Origin: Diatrype stigma | Taxonomy: Eukaryota; Ascomycota; Sordariomycetes; Xylariales; Diatrypaceae | Length of the DNA: 64,000 nucleotides | Assembly: GCA_022225965.2 (NCBI GenBank) | Contig: JAKJXP020000080.1 | Span: 159,957-223,956 of the forward strand | Reading direction: 5' to 3' | Program-made: the position numbers and the translations under genes | Shown here: in pieces, positions 23,313 to 35,703 of the stretch | How positions within the stretch are numbered: the first letter of the stretch is position 1 | Layout: each line of letters begins with the position of its first letter | Notes under the pieces: model-generated | The model's input: only the letters and a program-made list of their open reading frames with translations | Databases searched by the model: none | Told to the model about the DNA's origin: nothing

Positions 23313-23968
23313 TCGCATCTAACTAGTGTGACGGGATAGGGGAGTGGGGGACTAGCCTGCGCAGCTGTTGGTGCGTCGGCCCCACGGAAGAAAAATCCAG
23401 TCAGGGACGGGTTGACAGGTGATGTTTGGGGATAGAGGCTGCACTCGTGACTGCGACTGTGCAGATAGGGTTGGGGCGTTGTGTCATCGCTTGCCGCAGC
23501 AAAAAGAAAAGGGGGGAAGCCCCCAAAGCTACGAATCTTGGATGACAAAAATTATGATTACATAGGTTTTAAAACATGATCACTACGGCGAACTCTTGGT
23601 AGGGCGCATCTTTTCCCCAGAACTGGGTCGTTGGACGCGACGAAGATATCGGGCTAACACGTGAGCACCCCATGAGCCATTTGTGTTACTGTACTACTAC
23701 GTATTGCTACTCGTTACCGGCATCCTACGGCGTACTGTGTGTCATTATCAAACGTGCTGCCGGCGGTTTTACCAGGTCGGCACTTGGCGTAACGCCTGTC
23801 GTTGAGATGAACACGTCGTTCCTCGACATAGCACGACATGAAGAGGATAGGGTGCATATATTCGTTACATGATAGGATTATTTGACAGCCAATGTATGGT
23901 GACCAACGACTCAGGTAAAGGTAAGGGTAAGATGCTCTCTACCTCAGAAACGATCTTCCCCCCTCCCC
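23313..23968. other. Spacer between convergent SHR3 and galactose oxidase genes
   Basis: About 650 bases, probably holding both 3' UTRs. No gene or repeat of note. Confidence 0.6.
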
Positions 23969-26704
23969 TCATGGTAGAAGAACCTGGACCGTGGTCGCGA
24001 CGCTCGGCACGCCCGCCGCATCGATCGCGAACAACATCCAGTATCCCGGCAGCACGACGCCCGGGTCGTCGGGGAGGGTCATCTCGTAAGACGTTGGTCC
24101 GTCGTCGCTGTCTTCGTCATCACCATCACCCGTCACTACCGCCGCCGTTGCCGCCAGCGGTACGCGCCGCTGGTCCGTGTTGACGGTATGGGTGCTGGAG
24201 CCGTGGCGCACGAGCGAGAACGAAGCCACCGGCCCACTCGTCGCAACCCGCAGCGCGTCGCCGGGTTTCAGCGCCACTCCCGCTCCCTTTCCCGCTCCCG
24301 CTCCCGCTCCCGTCTCTCCCGCCACCAACACAGACGTGATCTTAGGCCGCGCCGCCCGCACTGCCACTCCACTGTTGCTACTGTTAGCATTGACAAAGAG
24401 GTACGGCGGCGCGAAGATCTGCATGTCCAGGTGGTTCTGCGGACACCCCTTGCCGCACATGCCCCCGCCGCCCGCCAGCACCGTCGCGTCCGGCAGCAGC
24501 AGCGCCACGCTGTGGTACGTGCGGGGCACGGCGACGGACGCCAGCGTCCGCCACGTACCAGTGCCATCCCCCGCAGCAGCTGGGTCAGGGTCAGATTCGG
24601 AGCCGGGGTCGAACAGCTCCGCCGCCAGCGCCGCCGTCGTGTCCGTGAACGGCACCGCGTACGCCTGCCCGCCCACCACGAGCACCGTGCCGTCCGGGAG
24701 CACGACGGCGCTGCCGAAGGCGCGCGCGTGCGACATCGGCGGCAGCTCCGTCACGGTGACGGTGATGTCGGCGTCGGTGTCGGTGTCGTGGAGCGCGATC
24801 CGGTGCGCGCTCCGCGTCGCCGCTGAGTTCTGGTAGCTGGGCGAGCCGCCCGCCGTGAGGATCAGCCCCGCTGCCGCGTCGTACATGGCCGCCACGCCGC
24901 ACATGGCGTCGGTGGCGTCGGTGCCGCGCCGCCCGGCCGCCTTCCAGGACCCGGTGGGGCTGCTGGTGTTGTACCAGTTCATGTTGCGGCTGGTTGGGGT
25001 GGTCAGTGATAGAAGTAGGTTGACCAGTCAGCTCGGGTCGGCTCATTTATGTTGGGTTGGGTTTCATTAAACCGTAAAATGGAAAGGGGAGGGCAGGGAA
25101 GGGGGAGAAAAGAAAAGGGGGGGGGAATGCACACACCTCGGACCGGCATGAAAGACCGAGTTCTGCTTGTAGGCGAACAGCCAGGCGTGGTTGTCGGCGC
25201 GGTAGACGCCCTGCGCGTCGGCCGTCAGCATCGGCGCCGTCTTGCATCCCGTGGCGTTCGTCCAAGTATTCGCGACGGGGTCGAAGATCTCGCCGTCTTT
25301 CTGGACTAATTATGGCATATATGTAAAGTCGTCAGCGGATATACTTTCCTTTTGATATCCTCCACCCCCTTTTTCTTTCAATATCCCCCCCGCCTCATGT
25401 ATAAGAGGGGTGAGAATGATCAGGCATAGGATAAGGGTGTAAGTAGGTATGGAAAATCGCTTGGCTTGCTTACAGCGCCCGCCGCTCCACGAGCCCCCGA
25501 TGGTGAAGATACGCCCGTCGGCCAGCGTCGCCGCCGACTGGTACCCGCGGCCGACGTTCATGGGCGGACCCGCGGACCAGGCCGCCTCGCCGTCGTACGT
25601 GCTCGTCTTCCTGTTGTCGTTGCCGCCCATGACGACCAGCCGGCCGTCGGCGCCGAGCGCGACCCCCGGGCAGAACATATCGTGCCCTGTGTCGGTGACG
25701 GTCTGCGGGGCCAGGGCCTGCTCCGCCGCGGCGGCCGGGTCCCACACCACCGTCTGCGTCAGGCCCGTCCCGCCCGCGTACACGTCCGGCCGGTACGCCG
25801 ACCACAGCACCACGGCCCCAGCCGGGGTGAGCGCCGCCGCCGCCGGCACCAGCGGTAGGTCCACCGTCGTCTCCCAGCGGCCCAGGGTCGCCGCCGACGA
25901 CGCGGGCGGCTCGAGCGCCCCGCCGTCCAGAGACGGGTCCGGGCTGTAGATGTTGAGTTCCGCCATGCTCGACCTGCAAGCCCGGTTATGTTTGTATACC
26001 GATTCCTGCAAGTATACATGGAATAGAATGTCCCCTCTCCTCTACCAAATTTTTGTTTGAGCCGCGGATACGCTGGGTCATTAAGGGGTATGAAATGGAT
26101 ATATATGAATACCCTCACAGGTTTGCTTACCACTGGCTGCCCCCGCCTTGTGCCTCGCTCTGCGCCGCGAGGCGGACGTAGCGGGCTGTGGCGTTGGAGA
26201 AGAACGTTCTCTTCGTGGTCGCGTCGTTCAGGTAGGTGCCGTACGCCACCTGGGCCCAGGTTTCGCCGTCTTCGCTCAGCGCGACGGTGTGCTGCCCGAT
26301 ATTCCCGTTCGAGCCGCCCGTCTGGCGGGGCTGGTACGAGACCCCGTTGACGACGTAGCTCTTTTGCACTGTGGAGTTCGGTTTGGGGGCTATATGAGAA
26401 ATGGACTGTCGGGCAGTGTGTATTGTACGTGGTGGTGAAGTCACGACTTACTGTCAACCTGGATGTAGTGAGGTAGCGGTGCCAGTGTCGGGCTGTACTG
26501 GGTATGCCAGATCGTGGAGGTGTTGCCGTCGAGAACGTTTTCGGGCTCGTTTCCGGCTTGCAAACTATCGGCTGTGACCGTCCATTGTGTTCGGGGGATG
26601 GCCGTTGCCCATGGGAAGGACTGGGCGGAAGTCCTCGTGGCCGAGAGAAGGATAATCCCAGCACAGGCGAGTCCAGGAACCTGAAAATTCCACAGCATTA
26701 TCAT
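23969..26704 (-). CDS. Secreted galactose oxidase (copper radical oxidase, AA5_2-like)
   Basis: Five exons on the minus strand (26704-26452, 26368-26131, 25973-25474, 25305-25137, 24989-23969) give 726 residues. The enzyme oxidises primary alcohols such as galactose C6 to aldehydes and makes hydrogen peroxide outside the cell. A signal peptide (hydrophobic GLACAGIILLSA, then AQS) is followed by an F5/8-type (CBM32-like) N-domain containing NVLDGNTSTIWHTQYS, a seven-bladed kelch domain, and a C-terminal Ig-like domain ending GVPSVATTVQVLLP. The copper and cross-link residues are present: Cys in DMFCPG (about residue 265), Tyr in GRGYQSA (about 308), stacking Trp in GGSWSGG (about 326), Tyr-His in RTYHS, and His in THTVNTDQRR. 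All four splice joins restore alignment with the classical enzyme. A Gly/Ala/Lys repeat (GAGAGAGKGAG, near 24280-24310) is inserted in the C-domain. Glyoxal oxidase is less likely because the N-domain is present. Confidence 0.93.
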
Positions 26705-28568
26705 GTATTATCATTGATGTTTATCGCATCACCGAGGCAGTTAGTTGGTCCAGCGCCGTAACAGGGGCATGTTATACTTCCTTATATCTTTCATGAAGGC
26801 CGCTCAACAGGCAAGCCGTCTACGGCAAGCACTGAAACAATCCTACTTGGCAACGACAGCATCACCAACCAGCCCGTGGAAGAACGTAGCATCCGATATA
26901 CAAAAGTACCTATCATACGATGACCTCAGATTACTTGCAGCTGCTCGGGATAAACACTACGGCCAGCCTGCGGAGCTAACGGAAGCGTTGACCGAGATTC
27001 CAGTCTCTAGAGTTAGTCGGCCGGGCGTACACAGGATCCATAAGCGAGTCGCGACTAGACCAGATCTTGGAGGTTGATATTTGGCCAAGCATCTCATTAG
27101 AAGAAGATTAGCCCAACATACTTTCTATCCAGAATCCATAAGAGCTCATAGGAGGCGCCGGCCGAATGGGCTGGACCGATGATATCAGGAAGTCATTTAG
27201 GCAGATCTTCAAGAGTCACCTCCGCCGCAGGCCATTGGCCAAGGGGCAAGCCACACACCCTCTTAACGGGCGGCCTGCATTCCCATCCCATTGCAGGTCT
27301 GAGAGTCAGCTGGGAAAGTTACGGGAGTGATCGGCATCAGCCCTGTATCGCTGCTAGCCTTAGGTGGTTTTCCTCGATGCGCAGTCTCTGCCGCTGGTAT
27401 CATATATTCTTAGAAGTAATCCTGGCGGCCCCCCATTTCACTGCATTTTTAACCCTAACGAAGGGTTAAGTGGTGTCAAGACTTGAGTATGCACAACATT
27501 ACAGCGAGGTTTGTATACATCCTGTAGAGTCCAACGGGGTCATTTGCATATACTCTGCATCTCTGATAAGGGGTTGATGGGCTGAACTGCAAGTCCAATG
27601 CCTAGTCAACTATCTAGTTAGTGACTCTCGCATTGAGATGTCTACTCAATCTATAGACCGCGACTGCCTAGGCCATCGTAGACTGAGATAGAGGCTGGCA
27701 TTGATCCCACGAGCAGGAAGCCAGTAAGCTTGACGTCGCATCGTGTCCCCGGACGCCGTTCTAGATGCTAGTTACTATAGGCGGCGACCAATCAACTTGT
27801 AGCCTTCCGCCTCAGCCACCTGCATCTGGTTACAGGGTTGCTATGGCCTTACTTGTCTACCTACTGCTCCCTCAATCCCCCGAGGGTTTATAGCTTCGAA
27901 TAGCTTCGGGCATGATGTGTGGCTGCATATCATCCACTAGAGATTGGCAGCACGCATCACGATCCATCACCAACTATGTCCGATGTCAATGTAGACGGGG
28001 GGAAGCCCCCGAAGAAGATTTTGCGTATTGGGAAGTCGGATGTCAACTTGTGTAATAGGTGTGGTGTAAACAATTGCATAGTGCATATTCGTATTGTACG
28101 CCACAAACTCATTCCCATGTTCTCTTGTAGTCAAACTCCCTCCTATCTGAGCACGGTGGATAAAGGGGCGAGTGAGGGGGGCCTTGGATAACTAACAAGT
28201 TACTAATCATGTATCCTTTGGGGATGGCCACCCATAGTCGTCTTCTCTACACAGTTGTCTCGAGCCTGACACTTAGATTGAGTGAATGTGCATGTTCACC
28301 CTCTCTCAGGGCGAGCATATAACGGCATTGGGTTAATGGAAATAACACGCGTAAGAAAACGGCTATCATACAATGTCTAGATCATGCTATCCCGTTGAAG
28401 CATACCTCTCATATTCTATGCACGTAATCTGTTTCGCTCCTTAATATATCCTAGCATCCCGTATCCCACCCCTCGAAGTATCGTAGACTAAGGAAAGGTG
28501 AACGGGGTCCGCGTGAGCAATCTCATGAAAAGCATCTCTACCGGTGATCATTTGAGTTTCTCTTAAGT
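26705..28568. other. Spacer between galactose oxidase and RTA1 genes, with coding relic
   Basis: About 1.9 kb. The first 600 bases contain a possible pseudogene (listed separately). The rest (about 27480-28568) has only short unconvincing ORFs. Confidence 0.55.
26793..27330 (+). pseudogene. Possible decayed protein-coding fragment
   Basis: An open frame from 26793 reads into protein-like sequence (for example YLSYDDLRLLAAARDKHYGQ), ending near 27000. In the next frame the sequence continues protein-like as LELVGRAYTGSISESRLDQI and LEVDIWPSISLEED, then a TAG, PNILSIQNP, a TAA, and ELIGGAGRMGWTDDIRKSFR, until a TGA at 27328-27330. No intron of reasonable size would join the two frames, so at least one frameshift and two in-frame stops are needed. 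Both stops could come from single C-to-T changes (CAG to TAG, CAA to TAA). I cannot name the family; the reading could also be chance. Confidence 0.35.
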
Positions 28569-29788
28569 CTACGACGCAACAGGAAACCGTATCTCTTCCC
28601 CGGCATCCCGACGGACCAGAGGGGTAGGCACCTCGATGACATCTTTCTGGGGTTCGTTGCTTCCCCTATCCCGAATGCGTGGGAAGAAGTATCCGGCTGG
28701 GAATATCGTGAGGGAGAGGATGGAGATAAGCACCAAACTGTCTTGCGGGTCAGCTAAGGCTCAACCAGTGGCATGTCGCAAGTGAGGACTCACAAGCCCT
28801 CGAGTATAATGAACGACGGTTCGTCTCTCATGATCGCGTTTCCCCAGCCACCTGCCATCTCGGCGATGCTTACGAATACGACGTCAGTCAAAAGCTTCTC
28901 GGCGTGAATCGGATAGTCTCAAAGCTCACCGGTACACGCATCTCACAGAAATTCCAATATAGGCGCTCAGGAGGGCGTAGCAAAACAGCCGGAAGCGCCC
29001 GGCGTCCCAGACGGCGCTCCTAGCAGGGCCGGGGTCGCCGGTCCTGACTTGCCTCCGCACCTTGTGAAAGTATTCTGCGCACAGGACCCCAAAGACCCCG
29101 AGGACCAAGCACTGGATGGAGATGCCCGCAATTATCAACCTGTTGCCGCTGTCCAGCATCGCCGTGTTGGTCCAGCGGGCGCCTACGGCGAGCCCGCCGC
29201 CCACGGCCTGCAGGACCAGGCACGAGACATCCGCGGGGACGAAGACGAAGGGATACAGTGCCGGACGCAGTCGCGAGACGGACGGGTCGACGGCAAGGAT
29301 GATGTGCTTCAGAGTCAGGTACAGAGAGATGCAGACGATGGTCGGCGCGAGGATGATGGCGCAGATCTGCGTTTTGAAGGCTCCGCTATTCCATGGGTTG
29401 TACCAGAGTTGTAGTCGTGCGAGGTATCCTAGGCGCACGGGAGACGTTGGGTTAGCAGGAGTATATGATGTTCTTGTTAACAAATCTGTGTGCGTGTGCG
29501 TGTGTGCGTGTGTGTGGTCGCGTAAAGAGTAGAAAGAGACGATACTGGGACGGCAGGAAAGTAGAGCACACCTATGCACTCAAGACCACAACCGACCAGC
29601 AGGAAGCCCGAGTAACCCCATGTCCTCTTCCAAGTTCCGGTGACAATATGGCTCAGCATACAAAGCCCGAATGCGATGGCTAAGAACCCATTGATGTAGT
29701 AATTGGGTCGGTAGCCTATAACGGTGGCCTCGACAGGGCACCTCGGGGTGACTTCGTGGCAGTTCCAGATATTCGAATCAGGACCCAT
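28569..29788 (-). CDS. RTA1-domain membrane protein (lipid-translocating exporter family)
   Basis: Four exons (29788-29572, 29428-28930, 28868-28794, 28737-28569) give 319 residues. The order of hydrophobic spans and signature segments fits the RTA1/RTM1 family of seven-helix fungal membrane proteins: YYINGFLAIAFGLCMLSHIV, a rebuilt LECIGYLARL across intron 1, QICAIILAPTIVCISLYL, VFVPADVSCLVLQAVGGG, a late FCYALLSAYIGISVRCVYR joined to IAEMAGGW, and a final span LVLISILSLTIFPAGYFFP. The short extracellular N-terminus has two cysteines (NCHEVTPRCP). Family members are linked to resistance to toxic lipids and sterol-directed compounds and to phytosphingosine transport; the substrate here is unknown. 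A charged C-terminal tail follows the last helix. All introns are short, with GTGAGT/GTGTGC-type donors. Confidence 0.9.
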
Positions 29789-30459
29789 GGCAGGTATGCT
29801 GCTGTGATGTCGACTTCCTCGATGTTTGACGTGGGAACAGCCCGGGGGACTGGAGAGGTCAAGTAATCCCGTGTAACTAAAAACGGAGTCAATCGAATAT
29901 CCTTATAATATATATGCACCCAGGTTTCTTTCCAGGGAATACCTCTTATGGCGAAACTGCTTTAGAAATACCCCATGGCGCACTATTGTAGCAACTAGCA
30001 ATGATGAGCATATGGTGGAAGTATATATTGGACCGTTGACGAGGGTAATATCGAGCCTTGTGGTGGAGGATACGATCACGGAGGAGAAGATGAATAGGTA
30101 AAATGCTTGATCACTGCATTGCGTATGAGGTCAATGGGAACGGGAGACAGAGCACGCCTTGGAGTACGGCTCAAGATACGGGTTATAAGAGTAATATGAA
30201 GAGTCGCGACTCCCCTCTGGCTGTGATTCTACATAGCCAGATAGCTCCGGAAGTCCGCTCAAAGGCCATACCTGCGGTACTTTCCAAGGTTCCTAGTTAT
30301 ACCTTATACCTACTTGTTGCCTTTTTGATAAGCGCAACTCAGTTGGACTTGTCGCTTCGAGCAACTGGATGGAACCTTACAACATTAGTGAGACCGCGAT
30401 CACCCCGCTTGAACCTTAAGTACGCGTGTGTTGAGTTTTCTCTATTGGATCTGTTGGGT
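29789..30459. other. Spacer between RTA1 and ACC deaminase genes
   Basis: About 670 bases upstream of RTA1 and downstream of ACC deaminase. A 137-codon plus-strand ORF (30103-30516) overlaps the ACC deaminase 3' end and looks spurious. Confidence 0.55.
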
Positions 30460-32023
30460 CTATTGGATAGTGGAATAGGCATTCAGTGCCAGTTGACCGC
30501 CGAGGTGGGCGTATAAGACGTTGCTGCCCTCTGGAATTTCCCCCTTCCGGATCATATCCATCATCCCTGCCAGACTCTTGCCCTCGTATACTGCCGGAAT
30601 CATGCGTTAGCTATACCAGTGTGTGCATGAAGTACACACCAAAGTATTGCTACTGATTTTGCACTTACCAGGATCCGTGATGAAGGCCTCGGTGCTCGCG
30701 CCGAACTTGATGGCCTCGACGGTCCGCTCGTCGGGCACGCCGTAGACGCCCCCGTGGTACCGGTCGTCGAGGATGATGTCGTGCTCGGTGATGTCGCCCT
30801 CCTCGAGCCCGATCTTGGCGCCCGTGGCCTTCGTGATCCGCAGTATCTGGTCGAACGTCTGCGGCACCGTCGCCGACGCGTCGATTCCGATCACCTTGCG
30901 CTTAGGCGCGCCCCGCTTCTCGGCCAGCTTGAAGCCCGCGACCACTGTTGGGGTGGGAGAAAGAAGGAGGAAGATTGTGGTCAGCTACCTGTTTTTGCCC
31001 CGTTGTTGGAAGGTGAGGCAGGAAGAAAACGGGGACCAGGGAAGCAAAAAGAAACACTTACTACCGGCCATAGTCGACCCAGTCACAGCGCAGACGATAA
31101 CGGTGTCGAAGAAGACGCCGAGCTCCTCCTCCTGGGCCTGGACCTCGAAGGCCCAGCGGGCGAAGCCGAGGCCACCGAGGGGGTGGTCGGAGGCGCCGGC
31201 GGGGATGTAGTAGGGCTTGCGGCCGGCGTCGGCGAGCTCCTTCTGCAGGTCGCGGACGGTGTCCTTGTGGCCGATGCCGAAGGGCGAGGGGTCGAGGCGC
31301 GAGTCGGCGCCCATGAGGCGGGCGAGCTGGATGTTGCCGACGCGGGCGTAGCCCGGGTCCTCCCACCGCACCCACTTCTCCTGCACGAGGGCGCTGCGCA
31401 GCCCCAGCTTCGCCGCCACCGCCGCCACCTGCCGCGTGTGGTTCGACTGCACCCCGCCGATGCTGACCAGCGTGTCGCAGCCCTGTGCTAGGGCCTCGGA
31501 GGCCAGGTACCTTTGGAGGAGGGGGAGGGATTGGTTAGTTGAACAGTACGGACGGAGTTCGACACAAGGATCTCCCTCTGTTCTCCCCTCTCACTACACC
31601 TCGCTTGATATTGCAAAATATCAAGCTCGAAATGTGGTCATATATAAGTAGACATGAGTTAAAGTAATCCCCAGACCTACACAGTCCAGCCATCATACGT
31701 TGTGCATTGAGGGTATATCATATATCAATGTAGGGGGAGGGGGGGACAACAGAAGGGAAATGAAAACATGAAAAAACAAAATAAAAAGAAGGGATTAGGA
31801 CACAAGGTGAAACATAAACTCACTCGAGCTTCCGCGTCTTGTTGCCGCCATACGCCAGCCCGGAGTTGCAGTCCTCGCGCTTGGCGAAGACCTGCACCTT
31901 GCCGCCGAGGGCCTGCGATATGCGGGGCAGCGCCTGGATCGGCGACGGGCCGAAGAGGAAGTTCTCCCTCGGGATGCTGGCGAAGGGCTCGGGGAGGACG
32001 ACGGCCGCAGAAGTGGTGGCCAT
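30460..32023 (-). CDS. 1-aminocyclopropane-1-carboxylate (ACC) deaminase
   Basis: Four exons (32023-31824, 31510-31062, 30944-30669, 30590-30460) give 351 residues. This PLP enzyme of the tryptophan synthase beta fold opens the ring of ACC, the plant ethylene precursor, to 2-oxobutanoate and ammonia. The Schiff-base lysine lies in [20 protein letters not shown] (about residue 62, rebuilt across intron 1); the substrate loop [18 protein letters not shown], the phosphate-binding [13 protein letters not shown] (rebuilt across intron 2) and PVYEGKS-type [13 protein letters not shown] (rebuilt across intron 3) are all present. The C-terminus [16 protein letters not shown] is complete. D-cysteine desulfhydrase is the main alternative in this fold, but the [10 protein letters not shown] and VYEGKS forms favour ACC deaminase. 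No targeting signal seen. In plant-associated fungi the enzyme can lower host ethylene; whether that applies here is unknown. Confidence 0.92.
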
Positions 32024-33008
32024 TTTGTTTCGTCCGTCGTTTGGCTGGCTGTTCTGGGTTTCAGAAGGAGAGGAGGGGGAGGGGGGATAAGTAAGGAGAG
32101 GAGAGGGGAGGAAAGCAATGAACACGGGGGCCCGGTAAATATAATAAATACTAGGTAGGTAAGTAGGCAGTTGAATAGTTGGTGACCGGGCTGACTTGGT
32201 GACTCAAGCAGGTCGTGATAAGTAGGATATAGGAGGATATAAGATATTATTATATAATAATAGAAGCAGTAGTAGTAGTAAACATCCACGCCTGAGTTAT
32301 CCGCGGGATGGGTAAACGTCTATCTGAACTAACCACACCCAGAACATTAGATGATAGTTGGAGATCTGATTGGCCGAGCCTACTTGAAGATGGGAATGCC
32401 TGCTCACCGAAATAGTGTAGTTAGGTTAGTTTGAATGCTAAGTACTGGTAAGTTGGCAATGCCGCGGGAAAGCCAGTCAATTTCGGGGCTAGAAGTACTC
32501 GGGATGGGAGGAGGGAAGCCGAACCTCTTTCCCCGAGCAGCCCCGAGGTCGGTATTGATCGATCCAAGGTCGTCCAGCCCGCTTTTCAGCAAAAGGGTTG
32601 CCGCGGTTTTTAGGTTGCAGACTATCCAATTGCCCGATAGGAGCTCACCCTGTCTTCTGATTGGCCAGAGCTGTGTAAGACGGCAGATGGCAGATGGCAG
32701 ACGGGACCATAGTAGTAAGAAAACTACGTAGTGAGATGCTGTTTAGCTTGCGTTATAGATCTGGTGGATCCCTGTGTTCTCCACGTGTTGCGTAGCCGGA
32801 CCACGCCCGCAGTTCGTGGGCGTGGGGGGTAGACACGGCAGCTGAATCCTGGTAGGCAAGAAGAGAACGGAGTAGTCCAAAAACATGAGCATGCTGTGGT
32901 GGATCAGATCAAATAGGGTGACATTTACGTGGTAAATACATCGTATCACAGCAACGAAGCCTTATTGGCTATATCAGTCATCGATGATCAAACGATCACG
33001 CCAACATC
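32024..33008. other. Spacer upstream of ACC deaminase
   Basis: About 1 kb. It should hold the ACC deaminase promoter and the dehydrogenase 3' end. GA/CT-rich tract at 32060-32125 and AT-rich TATTATTATATAATA near 32243-32260. No gene supported. Confidence 0.55.
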
Positions 33009-34265
33009 TTATTCTTTGCCGCCGATGTACCTATATACGACAGAGAAGTCTCTGCCCTTGCACGCTTCCAACTTCTCTGCCTCCTCGTAGACCTCTCTGG
33101 CGCGTTCGCCTAATTCTAGGTTGGCCCGAGCCTCGGCAGCAGCTACAATTGCGAGCTTGAGATCTTTCTTCATCAAGCTGATGCCAAAGCCGCCGGCATA
33201 GTCACGGTTGGCCGGCGCCGTTTCGACAACCCCTTTCACGGGGTTATTCACTTCGCTGGGCCAGCATCTGCCAGTGCTGACGTTGATGATGTTCGCAAGC
33301 GTCTTAGGCTCGAGACCCCATCGCATACCGAGGTTCATGGCCTCGGCTGTTGCGATGTTCTCAATAGCTAGCAAGTAGTTGTTGGCCAACTTGGCGCTTA
33401 GGCCCGTTCCTTGAACACCACAATGCAACACTCGTTTACCCATTCGCAACAAAATCGGCTCGATCGTTGGTACGAGTGCATCTGGGGAACCTAACATGAA
33501 TGTCAAGGTCCCGGCTTTTGCACCTACCACGCCGCCAGACATCGGCGCATCAACGAATTGGCCTTGTCCCGCAGATGCAATCGAGCCAGCAACCTCACGC
33601 GATGAAGAGGGATCGATGGTAGAGCAGTCTATGTATAATCTACTCCGTTTCGGTAGACCCGGCGATATCAACTCGGCATATACAGCTTTCACATGCTGAG
33701 GTTCAGGGAGTACCGTAATAACTGTATCCTGTGAAATGTCAGTTCATGTAAATGCAACATAAAATGAAAAATTTCATGCGGTGATATTTCTATTGGCTTC
33801 TTCAGAGGATTGGCTTTAGATATATGTGTTAAATCATAGGAAGACCGGCAAGCCGGCCCCAACTTAGTCATTGATAGAACATACTCATCATTTGAAGCAA
33901 CAGGGCAGGAAAGAAACAGACAGATACATACCGCTTCTTTAGCAGCATCGCTTGCACTCTCTGCAAGACAAACCGTAGCACCGCCAGCTTGGGATTCTCG
34001 CATCTCGTCGGACAGTTGCTGCATCGCAACCTTGTTGATATCATATAGTCGGACAGAATCGGTAGGCGGAAGCTTCGACTGGAGGTTTTTGGCCATTTGA
34101 TAACCCTATGCAAGATCCCTATTAGCCAGGCCTATAGCAACTTTGCTTGTCGATCGAGTCTTCACTCCGTACCATCTGGCCCAGGCCGATGAAACCGTAG
34201 GTCCCCAGTTGCCTCGCCGTTGACGAGAACAACCGTCTCTGCGCATGGACGAGGTTCCATGCCAT
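33009..34265 (-). CDS. 3-hydroxyisobutyrate dehydrogenase, mitochondrial
   Basis: Three exons (34265-34173, 34105-33932, 33728-33009) give 328 residues. The enzyme oxidises 3-hydroxyisobutyrate to methylmalonate semialdehyde with NAD in valine breakdown. The N-terminus rebuilt from exon 1 is a good mitochondrial presequence (AWNLVHAQRRLFSSTARQ) followed by the Rossmann motif YGFIGLGQM, which continues as GYQMAKNL in exon 2. Exon 3 supplies TVITVLPEPQHVKAVY, DAPMSGGVVGAKAGTLTFM, the catalytic-lysine region GTGLSAKLANNYLLAI and the NVSTGRCW segment. Both introns are in phase 0 with clear branch sites. The ATG at 34265 is chosen because the longer frame starting at 34422 does not encode the nucleotide-binding motif. 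Another beta-hydroxyacid dehydrogenase of this superfamily is possible but less likely. Confidence 0.92.
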
Positions 34266-35703
34266 TGAAGGTGCCTTCATATTGAACAATCGCTCCGTGC
34301 CGCAATAGCCAGGTTAGGCAACATCCGTATCTGTCAACACCTTCGTGATCCCGTTCGCCATACACAAGGAAATGTGTATACCAACTAGGTAGGCAAGGAG
34401 GCAAGGAAGTAAGGAGGTACAAGGGAACAGACGAGTGCTCGCGGGGTAGAAGCTGTAGATAGATTACTCAGGTAACCGCGAGAAGCCGGCCATTGCCGGT
34501 ACTAAGCAGTGTCGGACCTCCATTCGAGCGACTTTCTCCAACTGGAGGAGTGACCATCATCGGTCAGCCGCCTATCATCCTTCTTCAAGCCAATTGCTGG
34601 AACGTCTCCAGACATGCGGTGTGACGCGCATGATGGACTCTGAACTCAGAGAAGCTGGACCGCCTCATTCCATCCCTTGAACACACTGTTCGATATTCGA
34701 AGGGCTTTTGGTACAAGAATTGGAAGGTGTGGAAGGTGAGAGAGAGCACAGAATTTCACAAACAAGAAAATTTTCCAATTGTAATGAGAAACTTGGAAGA
34801 TGCTAGCTCGTAAGCTTACACGCTTGGACCATGCAATACTGGCTAAGAGCACTTCGGCGGCTGTTGCGAGCAGTCACCAGTCAGTACTAGGTGAGTCGGT
34901 AGGTACCTACTTACCTACATGCAGTCAAGCCGTTCTGGCCTGGTTCAAGGTTCTCCCTTCTTTCGCCTGTCTCAACATCCTTGTCCTTATCCTTATCAAC
35001 CAGACAGAACCCAAGGCGGGCCTTGACGGCCTCGGGAGTCTACAACTGCAGCTGACCATAAGGCAGGCGGGCGGGCGGGCAGGAAGGCAGATAATTGCTA
35101 CGAGCTACGGAGAAGCATGCGTTTCCATGACTCATTATTTTTTATACTTTCTTATATATCTTAGGACAACTGACATATTCAGTCGTCTATTCACAATTAC
35201 TTCGAAACCACGTCCACTACGTCTAGTCGAGGGACGTGGTTATTGCATGCCGATGTCCGGGATGATACCAGACCTCGTACCTAGTGTTGAGGTGTGAAGC
35301 AAGGTGCTAAGGGGACGGACATCGCGACATCCATCCCTGGATCTTGGGTCTGATTCTTGGGGGTTTGAACCCTTGGTTCTTTCCGCTTTCGGGTGAATGA
35401 GTGATATATTCTCTCCATTATGATTTTGCCCAAACTCCGTTGCACTGCGCGCCTGTAGCCATCAAGAGTGATCAAAAGGTGTATACAGGAGCCATCTTAT
35501 AGCTTTAAAACATGAAGGGGAACAGCTGCTCTAACTTCAACTGTTTGGGTATGTGTAGTAAAAGGGGACTCGCGGGAACTGGGTTCCTCGATTAACAATT
35601 CCGGTAACAAGATCGTGGGGCGACATTCCTTAGGCCCTCGCAAGCTTTCACCGCGAAGGCTGCCGTCATGGCGCATGAATTATGCATGGGATGGTTTCTC
35701 AAT
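34266..35703. other. Spacer between the dehydrogenase and Bqt4-like genes
   Basis: About 1.4 kb. A 165-codon ORF at 34800-35297 runs across TACCTACC and GGGC repeats and is not supported. Otherwise nothing recognisable. Confidence 0.55.

Noticed and set aside
30103..30516. 137-codon plus-strand ORF
   Set aside because: Overlaps the end of ACC deaminase on the other strand and lacks motifs.
34800..35297. 165-codon plus-strand ORF
   Set aside because: Runs through spacer repeats, no recognisable motif, not alignable to exons with splice sites.
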